Shown: positions 33,591-46,446, counted from the stretch's first letter. The stretch is 64,000 bases of DNA from Hydractinia symbiolongicarpus (GCF_029227915.1 NC_079875.1:8431001-8495000); one strand, 5' to 3'. Notes: generated by a model from the sequence alone, not told the origin. Numbers and translations: made by a program.

Positions 33591-34499
33591 GAAATTATAA
33601 TTTTTGTTCTTGTTATTAGTTTGCAAGCTCTAGATTTTGTCTTCACTTTATATTCAAAAAACTCATCTGGAATCTTTACCAAAAATGGTCTGATTCCAAG
33701 TGAGTAATAACTTTTTTTTGGCAAAAAAAAAAACCTGTTCCTTATTACCTCTTAGTCAAAATGAAGCAACAGCCATATTTCGTTTAATTTAGCAAATAGT
33801 TTGTTCAAAAACCATGTCTGTTTTAACAGGGCTCTGCATTTTGCACAGATTGCGCACTTAACAGTGACCGAATAGGTTTTCTTGTCTAAACTTTCCTTTA
33901 ATCCAAGCATGAATACTAATCATTAAGGAAGAGGTAGTAGCATAAAATGGTACATATATTACAAAAAATGACATCAACAAAAAATTAAACGTTATGAACA
34001 AAACTAACTGCAATCTAATTGCTACTCATTGATTTGTAAGAATGCAGATTATGAATTTTGTTCCTATCCAGGGTGATTTTTTACCCAGACTACGCGAGGC
34101 GTTCTTACAAAAAATAGTTGTATTTTGTGTTCCATTTTCAAGTCAAATCGTTACAAAACAAACACTATTTCATACCGCGAAAAAATTGCCCGCCTAAAGT
34201 CCGCTAACTGCCAGCAGCATGTGAGTACTATTTCAGAGTGCATCTTTTAAAATTTGAGTAGAATGATATCGATAAATTTGATTGGCTTATCGAATTTCTC
34301 CAGTCAGTGTAGACCCATCAACCAAACGAAACTTTCTTCTGTTCCAGTGAGATAATTCATCAAATGGAGGTTAAAACATCACTAATCATATGTATTTCAT
34401 TTATCACTCCCATTCACATGTCATGTTATTATTAGAAGGTTGATGTTCTCATGTTTTCGTCTTAACATCTTTACAGCTTATGGCAACAAGTTGACGGTG

Positions 34500-34640
34500 T
34501 GTTTGTTAATGCAGAAAGACCAGCACTGAAATCCACGTTACTGTGGAAAGTTTATCATTTCTTGAACATGATAGTTTAGTAGGCGACGTTTCGGGAGATC
34601 CTTCTCTCATCATCCCATCACTGAAATCCACCATAATCAT
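34500..34640. repeat. possible Penelope-like 3' segment
   Basis: Contains GGCGACGTTTCGGGAGATCC and TTCTCTCATCATCCC between two CACTGAAATCCAC copies about 100 bp apart. Phrases of this kind (ACGTTTCG...CATCAT) are familiar from Penelope-like elements across animals. On the minus strand it reads TGATGAGAGAAGG then CGAAACGTC, resembling part of a hammerhead ribozyme core. Confidence 0.35.
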
Positions 34641-34932
34641 TTCTTATAAACAGATATAAAGAAGACAGCCTTGAAAATTAGTCTTTACAGATCCTGCAAC
34701 CATAAGTAAATCAGCTGACAAAGTGGTCTGCAGATAAACACGGCTTAAAACTTTAGAAACTGAAACCTTACTCCCATATCTTAAACTATCATTAAGTCTC
34801 CATAGCAGCGTACTAAATCAATAATATGACACTGTCTGAAAGGAAAGTAGGACAATACAAAGAGGTTGATAAGGAAGTCTCGTTGGTGAGAATGTAAAAC
34901 TAATGAGGCATACAAAGTATTTAGGTGAAGCT

Positions 34933-34940
34933 TATAAAGA
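34933..34940 (+). promoter_or_regulatory. TATA box of phospholipase-like gene B
   Basis: TATAAAGA. A short leader exon with GAAGCAATTGATTC resembles that of gene A and probably ends AATG/GTAAAG (donor at 35018). The acceptor TGCTTCTTAG lies just before the start codon. Confidence 0.5.
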
Positions 34941-35095
34941 ATGTCTTATGTAAATGATTTTTAAGAAGCATTTGGCACTGGAGAAGCAATTGATTCAACA
35001 TTTCGAGTAAAAGAATGGTAAAGAACAAACAAAAATTGATCAAATTTCTTTACGAGGTAAATTAGTTGTATATCTTGTTTTTTGCTTCTTAGATA

Positions 35096-37608
35096 ATGAA
35101 GAAGTTGATAATTCTGTTTGCTATACTAGCACATTTGGAGTTAGCGTTTTCTTACAAAACAAAGAACAAAGCAATGTTAAAAAAACTGGCGCATGAAATA
35201 GCCGGCAACGATGCTGAATCTTTTGCAACTAACCAAGATGCAAAAGATTTTACAGAGAACGAATTTAACGAAATAGATGATATTTCTGTTGATGTTCCGG
35301 AAGATAAACAAGAGATCGAAATTATGAATGAGGAAATGGAGATAAAGAATGAACCATTATTTTTTGGAAGACGAAGACGGAGACGATCGTCTCGGAGAAG
35401 AAGAAGTTGGTGGACAAGAAGGAGACGTTGCTCTCATGCTTTAACAAGACGAAGAAGTAAGTGACCAAATTTATATGGATAGCATCTCCAAAACAACAGC
35501 CATCGTCTGTCTGTGTGTCTGCCTGTTACGTAAACACGAAATGCGATATATAAAGAGTAGGCGAGCCCGTGAATTTCCCCCGTGTTGTGACTAGTATCTT
35601 TAATAATCGCCGCATTCCGTCTTTTTGTTTGTGCGCGAGAAAAAAGTCGTCTTACGGAAACACGAACTGTGATATATAAAGGACTGGATTAATTCACAAG
35701 CCACTGACTAGTTCTACATAATAATACAGTACTTCCGTGTGTTTGTCTGTTTGTGACTTTTGCAAGAAGAATTTAATATGTCTTATTTTTTTATCTGAAA
35801 GATTAGCTTTTCCTTGACGTCAGTACATCACTTAGACGTCGTTAACTTAATTGTCATTAGTTATACTGGTACAATGCGGCATTGATTTTGAGGCCAAATA
35901 ACTTGGAATTGGCTGGAAATAACGTCTTCTTCTGTGTAAGCAACAATATGTTTTCCAAGACTAAAATTAGGTACATTTCTAAAAGCTGCATCAACAAACT
36001 CTTTATAGAAATAATATATCATTAAAAAGGAATTTAAACCTCAATGTTTTCTTAATCATTCACCAAAAGCACATGGTCTTATACATTAACTGCGTTTATG
36101 TTCCAAGCATTTACATTAAGCAAAAATAACATCAAGCTATACATTAACTTCGTCTAGTCATAAAAGATTCGTTAAATATTCATTTTGCAATAACGAGTAA
36201 TAATGCGAGAGTGGGCGTTGTGAATTTAAATTTGTATAATATTGATGTTAATTGGTTAAGAGTAGGTTTTATTTTTGTTAAAAAGTAACCGTATTTGTGT
36301 TGCTTTTTTTACACTCCGTCGCTTTTGATTTTTTATCCTACGTTAGACCATTCTTAGGATGGGCTAACAGCCACTGAGTGCTCTTTCTCATTTCCAATTC
36401 CACGTATTTTCTCCGACCCTGGTAATACATTTAAATTTGATTTTTTTATTGCAAAAAATCAGGTGGCAACTCAAACATATCAACATATTTTGCGATAGGC
36501 CTGAAGGTATAGAATATCCAAGTAATGAACGATTAAGGTGGATTAAGGAGGACATAGTATTTTCTTAAAAAGGTGGATTAAGGAGGACATAGTATTTTCT
36601 TAAAAAGGTTCACCTAGTAGCCAAACTAATTATGTCCTCTTTCCATATTTAGCTGGAAGGTGTCACAAGGATAAGACTAATGGCTGTGGCGGAAAAGGAT
36701 CGAAACTTCGTTTTCCGTACCAAAAAACTTTTAAAGAATCTTGTAACAAACATGACATATGTTATTATTGCGTAAGTAAAGCAGACTTTTTGTAAACATC
36801 TTCTCCCCTGCCATCAGTACCTAATGTGAACTTACAGTCATATCATTAGAAAGCCTATAATTCATAGAATAATAAATTTGAAGAAATTTTATCAAAATTT
36901 TAAGCAGATAAAAAATGAAAGAATAGCAAGCAATATTTTTTTCTTTCTTTTTAATAAAATTTAACTTCCTACGAGGTTTAAATCAAGATACATCAAAAAA
37001 GAATTTTACTTCTTATACACCCTTCTTTTTTACGTTTAAGCTACAAGCCTTTATATAAATTTTAATGTTCTGGGAAAACTAAGAGCTTATATTAAGGAGT
37101 TTTAAATGCCTTCCCCAGTTCATTATCCTATGACAAAAATAAAACTATCCGACAGAAAATCTATCTGGCTTTTAGAAAATAAATACTTTTAAATACTTAC
37201 ATTTCGCAGTTTTGCAAATATAGACAGTTTTTTTAACACGGGTATTAGACGTCTTAGGTATTACTTTCCTGCAAACTTTCATCATTAAGTCGCACAAAAT
37301 TAGCTTGGTAAGTAGCAAAACCTTCATAAGACATATAGCACCATATTTCCTTATTTGATTAGGGACAAGCACGAGGTTGGACGAGAAGTTCATGTGATAA
37401 AAGCATGTACAACGGCTTTAAAAAAATATGTAGTTGCAAATACAAAGACTGGAAAGCGGCTGGAAAAATACCCTGTAACGCCGCAGCATGGGTCATGTAC
37501 AAAGCGGTGAGAATATTCGGAAGCAAGTACTATCAAAAGAAAAGTCCTTCTTGGTGTCACGATTCATGCGTTGTTGGCACAGGAAGTCCAAAGCTTCCAC
37601 TAAAATGA
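35096..37608 (+). CDS. secreted conodipine-type PLA2-like protein B
   Basis: Coding exons 35096-35456, 36653-36771 and 37363-37608, with intron positions and phases (1, 0) identical to gene A; 241 residues. Signal peptide 1-19; acidic propeptide to about 83; FFG then six Arg (92-97) as a likely convertase site; a short Arg/Ser/Trp segment ending in RCSHALTRRRS, a string shared with gene A. The Cys-rich domain follows, with NGCGGKGS, CNKHDICYYC (His154-Asp155), KICSCKYK and PCN. Predicted secreted phospholipase A2-like enzyme (conodipine-type, from family knowledge). It lacks the RRRSFL array of gene A and so shows the ancestral layout. AATAAA at 37663-37668, 55 nt past the stop. The first intron between coding exons carries two dispersed-repeat copies. 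Confidence 0.8.
35490..35715. repeat. two dispersed CCCGTGG-type repeats in gene B intron
   Basis: Two degraded copies, each reading CGTCTGTCTGT or CCGTCTTTTTG, then AAACACGAA(A/C)TG(C/T)GATATATAAAG, then GTGACTAGT or CACTGACTAGT. Same orientation as the copy at 30340. Confidence 0.6.
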
Positions 37609-37669
37609 TTTAAAGTTTTATTTTCTGTGTAAAACCTTTTGTGAAAGTATGTATTTGGTTTAAATAAAT

Positions 37670-39255
37670 TTGCCAAAGCACTGATGGTACACTGATTTGG
37701 CACATTTTTTGCCAATTTAATAAACAGATATTGTCGCTTTTTTCACAGGTTTTTTTTCCTCTCTGACAAAGAATAAGAAAAAATTGTCTGCATTTTGATG
37801 GTTACAACGCTGGCAGTTACTTCGTCCTTAATGCTGATGTGATAAACACGTCTTTCCACTAAAAGTCCAATACTAAAAATACACATCTGGGACTTGATTG
37901 TTATTTTAGTGCCATTTTTAAACACATTGGTAAACGATGTTAAAAAATATGCATTCAATCTTTTCAGAAAATCAGAAGCTTATATTATTTGGAAATAATT
38001 TGAGATTTGTGTTGTAGATAAAAAGCCATTTAAGGGTCTCGCTACATCAAAAATAATAATATTTAAGAAATTAATATTAATGTCTTCGCTGTCGTATTAT
38101 ATGCACCGCGGTTACGTTTCTGTTCGTCTGTTATAAGTATCATTAGGCTCTATATGTGAGAGGCCCTTCTTTCTTACAATAAAACCACTTTCCCCCGTAG
38201 CCTTGGTGTTCCTAAATTATTCAAGAACAAGCAAGAGATTAAGTTGCAAAATAATTGAAAAGCATGAAGTTATCTGTTAAGCAGAACGTACCTTTGGATA
38301 ATCAATTCAAATCACGAAAAGGAAAAATCAGCATGTACTTTTCAATACTGTGATTTTCCCCAATAAATGACAGCCTGTGTTTTTGTTATTAAAAATTATC
38401 TCCCTAGAAAATTAGTTTTTTAAAAACATTGCTTCCTATTTGGCTGCTCTATGTCTGATGAACACAGAACTGCCCCATTTTTAACTTATGCGTCAGTTAA
38501 GGTAAACACAAAATCATGTGCCTCGTCACAAAAGAGATTACAGTTTATTTAAGGCTGATTATAGATGCACGCTGAAAAAAATTATGTTTTTTTCTGGTAA
38601 CAAACATACACAATAACTGAAGACTTTGGCCCAGCACACACGCAATTAGTTCAAATGCCGAGTATTCTCGCCACCAAAACCTACGGCAAATAAAAATTTC
38701 TCCTAAAACAAAGTGAAGTCAAATGAAACTATTATAGAAAACGCTATTTGCACGACGTTGTACAAGCGCTTTTCCAAAGTATTTTTTTTATACAAATAAT
38801 GCAATAGCTCTTCTTGTGGTGTCAATATTGCTTAACTTTTTAATAACCTCTAACGTTTTATTAGAAATAGACCGGTAAATTAACTTTTAAAAATTTTAAT
38901 TTCTCAGCTTCAAAGAATATAAAGTAATTAAATGAAAATCACTGTGTCATACTTCTAGGATTCTAAAAACAGGGTCTTATTTAATATGGGGGCTGAGGGT
39001 TAGAAATACTCATAAACCCAATGGACAAGGTATTCTAATAAGAATAGGAGAACAATGGAAAATTTAATAAGCGTTAAAGAACCTAGACATATCTTTTCAC
39101 AGAACAGTCGTTCAAACAAATAAATGCTAAAATTAGAAAAAATTGTAAAAATGTTAGTTTTTCCTCGTTATTTGTAGTAACGTGAGTTTACAGTCTTGAC
39201 TTTGTAACAATTATTTAGTTGTTTAAAAAATTTTTATTCTTAATTAAGACAAGTT
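37670..39255. other. intergenic, nothing recognised
   Basis: 3' flank of phospholipase-like gene B and 3' flank of the decayed helical-family copy. No gene or repeat family seen. Confidence 0.45.
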
Positions 39256-39260
39256 ACGCA

Positions 39261-39905
39261 TTAGTCAATTGATCTCAATTGGACTTTCACTCCTCCAAGA
39301 CGCATCTTTATCCTATTCAATACTTTTGTTGTAATTTGATCATTTTCCAACATTTGTTTAAAGTTTCTTGCCTCACCTGTGGGTAATCCACAATCTAATC
39401 TTCTTTCGATAATTTCAATTCGCTTGTGGAGAAGCTTTAGCAACATCTGGATTTGGTCGAAATGCTGGCATACAACGATCAATATGAGCTGTGCATTAAA
39501 TTCGTTCAACGCTGAAAAAAAACACTGTAGCGTGAGTCCCAGCTCAGATAATTATCATGGAAGAAAAACACCCAAGAAGGGCGTATATTTAACAATTTCA
39601 CCAAACAACTTTAAAACAATACAGTATTTCTTTAGCAAGAGAAATATAATAAAATAGTATTAACTACCGAAACAATAAAAAAAGAAAAAAGAAATAAAGA
39701 AGTAGCAAAACCAAAACTAAGCCAAAATAAAAGAAGACAGATTTTTTATGGCATCAAGGGCAGATTTAATAATAATATAAATGTGTTTACATGGGATGAT
39801 TTGTAAACAAATATTGATATTCTCGTTTGCAAGTGCAACTAACGGTGCAATGATCGCATCTTGGGGTTAATACATCTGGAATGTCTGTGCAATTGAGGAC
39901 TTTCG
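39261..39905 (-). pseudogene. decayed copy of the secreted helical family
   Basis: The last exon (39511-39261) is open for 82 codons and keeps RIEIIERRLDCGLPTGEARN and QMLENDQITTKVLNRIKMRL, clearly related to the intact copies at 45-64 kb. The middle exon (about 39905-39791) retains LNCTDIPDV and VALANENINICLQIIP with the standard donor, but they lie in different frames (a 1-nt shift near 39855) and a stop lies ahead of LNC. No signal-peptide exon was found upstream. Most divergent and probably oldest copy. A sequencing error at the shift would not by itself restore the 5' part. Confidence 0.65.
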
Positions 39906-39909
39906 TTAT

Positions 39910-42900
39910 CTACTTTTACTTTACATCTTGCGACTTTCATATTTATAACTTTTAGCATTTTTTCGCAAAAAAAAAAAAAATCCCTTATATGATGAATTAC
40001 GTCGAAAATCAAGATCTCATTTAGCCCAGTGATGTTTATTAAAAATGATGTAAATAGTTTTTACGAAAAGCTTCTCTTACATTTTAATCTTTTAATTTTT
40101 TACCGTCTATGCTTAATATTTTAATGGTCTTTAGTAAATGAGATCTCGAGACTTAACAACCTTGACCGACGAACGAAAGTGGTATTTTGGTTTAAATTGC
40201 GCTTTGGTGGTAATCACCGTCATTCGGCTAATATCTTGTCTTGCGATAAACACGACGTTTGAAATCTATATCGATTACTTACTGTTACCAAAACATTTCG
40301 TTTTTATGAGGCTAATAAATATTTCTCACAGGTTGGTATAGTGGTTTTTTAACCAATAGAGATTTTTTAAATTAGCCTAATTTAATGTTTCATAAATTTG
40401 GTTCTAACCTAGAACAAAACTATATTTCAGAGGTTTATTTTTTCTCAAGTTATTTGTCGAGTACACCATTGTATGCGATAGAACGACTAAACTTGGTCAG
40501 CAATTTTTAAGGTTTTCATGGTTACCAGTTGTTAGGCAAAACATAACATTTCAATGCTTGTAGCAAAACCAAGTAGCTGAATAATGTATGTCAATTCAAA
40601 GGCGTTTTCGGCAGTTTATGTTAATTAAGCCTTGGTGAGTGGATTAAACATAAAAGATTTTTTAATGCTAAATCTCCTCCCACTGATGCGGAATATCTAG
40701 GACGAGAATAAGGCTAAAACAGATTAATGCTAGAAATTTTTGAAAAAAATAATTAAAAGACGAACCTTTTCATTTGTGTTAGCTTGAAGTAATGATTGCA
40801 ACAAAATAGAGTGTACTTGCAACGAAAGTGTTAAGTATGGGTGCCTTAATCTTGAGGTCTTTGTTTCGCGCTGTCCCAGAGCTTTAACGGCAAAAGCACA
40901 ATTTTCTTTTAAAATTCTTGGTTTGTGGATCGACTAAAAGAGTATGGCAGCATTATTTCTACCTTAAGTAAAGTCTTAAAGCTGAGAAGTTCACATGCGG
41001 CAATGTTTGCCTTGTAGGTACTTGTAATTAAATTTATATAGCAAAAGGTTATGTATGGATTAAATACAAGTATTGGTTAGAAAGATACTTAAAGTCGGTG
41101 AAAATAGTTGTTATGAGGGTCCATATACCGCTTTTTCTGCGACTTATTGAAAAAACTGTGAGAATTCACAATATGAAGCTAAAGTTATCATAACCACTGC
41201 TTGCTGTCATATCGTAAGATAAATTATGTGTCTGAAACAGGTAAGAGACAATTCTTGACATTTGGCCATTCTTCTAGGGGTACCAAGAAATAAATTCGTG
41301 AAAACTTGTTATGTTTTGAAACGATTATCTAGCTTATTATTTATCTAAAACACGAACTACCACTGCAGCGTTTTTTCCTATTATTTAATATCCTACCATT
41401 GTCTGACACTGAGACACAAAAGTAAAAGTTGACATTACCAAGATCTTGTCTGCATTAATAACGGGTTTAAAATGGTGTGTCCGGAGGTAAATTTGAGATA
41501 ACAGTCAAATGTTTGACAAAACATAAATCTTTGAAAGTTCTAATAATTTTTTAAGTTGTTTACTTCTTTTCATGGTGTAACTCTTGATATGCAAATGGTA
41601 TCGTTATCATCCGCGATTGTACAAAATAATTTAAAACACACAATCTATACATACGCTACTACAGCATTTAAAGAATACCGTATTAAATACCTTATGTAGA
41701 CCTGGTAACGTAAGGGCAGGAGAATTTAGATAAAAGACAGGGAGAATTTCCTGGCCACCATAAAGGCATTTTTCCACTTAAGCGAATGTGGTCGAATCGA
41801 TCGAATCGGTCGAATGCGTTTTTATAAAAATTGGTTTCGACTTAAATTCGACCATACGATTCATTCAAATTTATTTCAAAACAATAACACAAATTTGAAA
41901 TGATACTGCGCATGTACTTAGAAGTTTCATGACATATAAATGCAATAAACAAAAATATTTTCGCCCAATTCTTTCAAAATTTCTCAGCCATTTACCTCTA
42001 AACTCTTAGTTTTGTGGGACTTTCTTTGGAACTTCTTGTGGAAGTGTCCCAAATACTGAAATCCGCGAAATTATTGTACTAATATTATCTCAAATTCCTC
42101 AACATTCATCTGCAAATAATCCCTCTTTGGTAATGCATTTTCATCTTTTAACGGTTGCTCGTATTAAATAGTGTCTTATTGTTGCTGCATAAATATGCAA
42201 TTAAATTTTCGTTTGTTTAGAATGTTTCAGGCATTTTTCCCTTTTGCCCGCTTCTCAGTGTAATGTATTTTTTCGTCGATTTGTTCAATCATGTGAGTAT
42301 GAATCAATATCATAGTGAAACCCGCCTTAACTTCCCTTGTCATAAGACAAATGATTCTGTTGATGATGAAAGTTTATAATCAAGCTTGAATTAATAATGG
42401 TCGACAATATTTCTTATTATCATGCACCTCAGGCAGGAGCGTCTGGCGGAATGGATACTCGTGCAGTCGTTAGCCAAGGGTCAAATATCTCAGCAGATAT
42501 CCAATATTAAATATCTGCTAGAGATTTTCGGCAGTTTCTCCGGCACTTAATACTTCCTATATATTACGAAATATAAAAAGTTCGTTTATAAAATTATATG
42601 CAAGTCAATCAGATGGAGCGTTAAAACTAATTTAGAATAAAACAATTATTAAACAAAGGATGCATTATATCACACTCCATCTTTTATTGTTCTGCGTAGT
42701 AGTACACAAAAGATAAGCAATCAGATGGAGAGCTGAAAATAACTGAAGCGCGAATGTTTTAAAACAACAAGAAACAAGACAGCGAAAAAGACAAAAAATA
42801 TGAAAGGGACAACTCTAAGAATTCATCAGTCGTACGCCATTGTGACGGAAATGTATCGTTTTCAAACTGTACATTTAAACTATAATAATTTTTTGAATAT

Positions 42901-43270
42901 TGTTTGAATGTGTTTTCTGTTATAGTATGAAAAACTGCTGATATTTTTTTTGTTTATATTTCACTTTTCACGCGTGTTTTTCGAAGATCTAGTATTTGGC
43001 ATATATCTTTACAAGATTTAATGAAAAACAAACTAATTAATTACAATTTTAGCATTGTAAATAAAATTTTAAATATTTACTTTATTACATTATTTTGTGA
43101 AGTGAAAATTAGGGAAAGAACAATCAAACAAATATTTTGACACGCCTTTTAATGTGACATACAGTTTATTTTGTTTAGAGAGATTAGACACTTTTGACTA
43201 CGTAGCCTTGGGAGAAAATCACGGTCACGAAATCTAGAAAAATATATAAAAAGACAAAGGTGAGGTTAGA
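39910..43270. other. intergenic, nothing recognised
   Basis: AT-rich; no supported gene. TCGAATC-rich palindromic sequence lies at 41780-41860 and ATATCTGCTGAGATATTTGA-type inverted sequence at 42485-42530. Confidence 0.4.
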
Positions 43271-43274
43271 AATT

Positions 43275-43525
43275 ATTATTATTCTGAATATTTATGCAGG
43301 ATATAGCCACTTCAGTGTTAGAAACATTTCTAGCAATGTGGGTTCTGTGTTCTGAATGTATACGTTAAGTATACACCGCATTGCCTACCCTATTTCCCTC
43401 ACATGGCATGAGCTGACTCTTAGCTGTGGTACAGACACTTGCTAAATATGCCGCGCTGAGGACCGAACGACAGACCTTGTTATTACGAAGCGAACGCCAT
43501 AACCATAAGGTCACGCGCCACAATC
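43275..43525 (-). repeat. tRNA-derived SINE
   Basis: The minus strand starts with a tRNA-like head (GGCGCGTGACCTTATGG, then GTCGTTCGGTCC as a B box at about 43460), followed by a non-tRNA body and a CAGAATAATAATAATT tail at 43275. Head, body and simple tail in this order are standard for SINEs. Confidence 0.6.
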
Positions 43526-43529
43526 AGGT

Positions 43530-45180
43530 GTTTAAAGTTTTATTATCATTATTTCGCGAAAATGCTTTTTTTATATAATTATATAAAATATATATGTTTT
43601 ATATCATAAACTAAATTACACCTAATAGAAGTCATTATTGAATGACTATTTGAAAGCTTAATTAAGTTCTTCTCATTCTGCTCTATTTTTAGTTACAAGT
43701 CGATGCTCGTCATTGCCCTTTTACTGTCCAAATAACCTGCTATCTTTCACTGAACCTTGCTCTTACTGTAAGGAACGAAGGATGCAAGAGCAAGTGAACC
43801 GCGTTAAATACAAGTGTCGAATCCAACACGAATCGTTTCACAAGGTTTGGTTTTCTTATATAAGGGTTTAGGTAAGGTCATTTCTTTATACGCTAAACTA
43901 CCCCTTCCTTTAATTACTTGTAATCAATCCATCAATCAAAAACAAATGTTATACAGTATGAATTGCAAGGTTAAGAAAGAATATCCATAATCCTGCCGGG
44001 GTAAAACCCGTTACTACATTAACAACTGTTGCATTACCAACATTCTTGGGATAAACTGCTGTCTAAAGGGATAATCGAGGTAATAAAGGCTAATCAAAAA
44101 GTCAATAATACCATCTGGAAAGATTCCAAGTTTTTGTTTCAATATTACTGTATCGCGGCAACATAGTCAGTGACAGAAAGGACAAGAAACAAGAGATTGG
44201 ACATTGCAGTGAATGCCGTGATTGCAATTGGCCAACAGGAAGTAATTGCAAAATTTTAGAGTGGTTTCAACCAAGGCAATACTTAAACTTCGGAGGTAGC
44301 GACCACAATACCATTTCTACGCACCTAGTAAATTATCTTGTTTAGGAAATGATAATCTTAATAGCAATATCAAATTAGGAAAATGCCAGTGCTTAACTGG
44401 TAGACATAGCTGGTACGATTTTTTGACAGAAAAGTATTAAATGCAGTGTGTAGAATCTTAGAGTAAGCTGCAAGTTTTTCCTGATTTATAATCAGTAAAC
44501 GTTTTTACTTATTGTTGTAGTTATCGTAGTGGACACTAACGATAACATAACGTCAAAGTTGATTTTTATAATTTAGTCTTTTCCCTAAAAATTTATACAA
44601 TGGAAGTTCTAATTGTGTACATTTTTCTTTGAATTTGTATACCACAATAATTTTCTACCCATCGAATTATTTACTTCAAAGATATATTTTCGTGCCGAAA
44701 AAAATGTTGAAAATATCAGTTACAATCTTGATAAAATGTAACAAAACACCTTGAATTTTATTAATATTATGTCAAAAATTGATGATTGCAGACCTCTACT
44801 ACTCTCCTGTGCACGTTAGTTTCACGTTTGTTTTGAATTAAAAAAGAGCAATTGGTGTACGTAAGCATTTTTAAATACAAGCTTTATGCCCCGTTTGCGT
44901 GATTTACAAATTGATGTTCTTTTCAGTACTATGTCTTCCTACTAGTATAGCTTCAAGTGATTAGTTTTGACTATAAAATGTAAAATAATATTGCTACATT
45001 CAGGGACATTCAAATCTTAAGCTCGAGTGAATAAATAAATAAGAAAAAAGATTGATACTGAAAAAAAAACTTCGGATTTTCTTAGTTGTCTTTCAAATTC
45101 TTAGGACATTAAGTTGATTGATGAACAAGAGTTAAATTGATCTTAGCATATTTTAGCTTTAATAATTTTCCAATAAAGGA
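43530..45180. other. intergenic, nothing recognised
   Basis: No gene or named repeat seen; 3' flank of the next minus-strand gene. Confidence 0.4.
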
Positions 45181-45325
45181 CAAACCTTTTATTAAATAGT
45201 GATTATAATTAAGGTGAAATGCGAACAAAATTTGGAGGTCTTTCAAAAATAACAATTTATGGCCATCAACAAAAACGATATTATTCATGGAAAACAAAAT
45301 ATATCAATGAAACTTCTTTGTAAAT

Positions 45326-46243
45326 CTATTTTTTGTAAATATTTCCAAGTCGTTCCTTGATGTTTGTAAGTCGCATTTTCACACCGTATAATACTCTTTT
45401 TGAAACTTGATCATTGTAATACATTTCTTTTAGATATCGGGCCTTCTCTACGCTCATTACAAGTCCACAGTCAAGTCTTCTTTTGACGATCTCCATTCTC
45501 ATTTGTAAGTATTTCATCAAATCCATGACTTGATTGATTTGCTGGTACACACCAGTTAGCTTAAGGTTAGCAATAAAGCGATTTAAAACTGAAAGAAAAA
45601 ATAGAGATTAATATTTTAATATTTTTCTGATTCAAGGCTTACGACTATTTCTTTAAATAAACAGATACTGGGAATCATTTGCTAATGCATTACGTTGAAA
45701 AGGAAAAGACATTTAAACTTGCAACGTATAAATTTTAATTTGGTGGCTTCGCAGTGCTTGCTAGAAGCGACGTCCCTACAGCTAAAGTGATTGAAGAGAA
45801 AATTTAAAAGAAGTATCAAAACTTACCAAGCGTGTTACATTTCGAAAAAAGTATATAAACAGGAGGAATTATTTGACTTACATGGAATAATGTTATTGCA
45901 AACTCTAATGTTATCATTAGCAAGTGCAAGGGCGGAAGTAATGTTTCCATCGTATGGCTTCATTGGAACTTCTGGGATGTTGGTGCAGTTAAGAGGTTGC
46001 ATTGGAGCCATCGTGGTTGTCATGTGATGGGACATACTTGCCACTAATACAAAAAGATTCAAATAAATAAAAATAGACTGTTAAAAGTTTGGAAAACCTT
46101 TAAACGTCAGTTACAAAGAATATCGCAAGTATCAACTAATTTTGCCTGAATTTAGAAGCGAATAAGAAAAAGTAGGATAATAAATAACTACCTGAGACTA
46201 TGGAAACAATAACAGCGAAAATGTAGTACTCAATTCTTCCCAT
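45326..46243 (-). CDS. secreted helical protein family, copy 2
   Basis: Unrecognised family. Exons 46243-46192 (52 nt), 46043-45882 (162 nt) and 45588-45326 (263 nt), all GT-AG, both introns phase 1; 158 residues. Exon 1 encodes a signal peptide (MGRIEYYIF...). Exon 2 starts VASMSHHMTTTMAPMQPLNC, then NIPEVPMKPYDGNITS and ALANDNIRVCNNIIP. Exon 3 is strongly helical: LKLTGVYQQINQVMDLMKYL, EIVKRRLDCGLVMSVEKARY, QVSKRVLYGVKMRLTNIKER. Three cysteines (an odd number, so one may pair between chains) and two N-glycosylation sequons (NCT, NIT). Basic C-terminus. The size and helix pattern would suit a small secreted helical-bundle ligand or effector, but that is only inference. Same strand as its paralogues. 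Confidence 0.8.
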
Positions 46244-46446
46244 ATTTATTTCGAAAATTGACTGGGAAAAGCAATAATTGACCAACAAGTACTGTTAAGA
46301 AAGATCTAAATAGAATAAATAGTGTTAATTATCTTGCTTAATATGCTACACTACAAATCATTTTTGCTCTGGCAAATCAAAGAGAATTCTATTACTTTTC
46401 TGATTTGTTTTTAGAGAGTTATGATTTGATCACTGCCAGGTTACCT

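Larger units (their letters stand above)
31000..34490. other. intergenic, scattered repeats only
   Basis: No supported gene. It holds two strong hairpins (31778-31817 and 33555-33590), a dispersed-repeat piece at about 32400-32545 and an imperfect inverted repeat around AGGTGCGCTAATTA at 33300-33400. Confidence 0.45.

Noticed and set aside
45791-46027. Plus-strand 78-codon frame opposite copy 2
   Set aside because: Antisense shadow of exon 2 of the helical-family gene; the minus-strand exon has matching borders in all copies.
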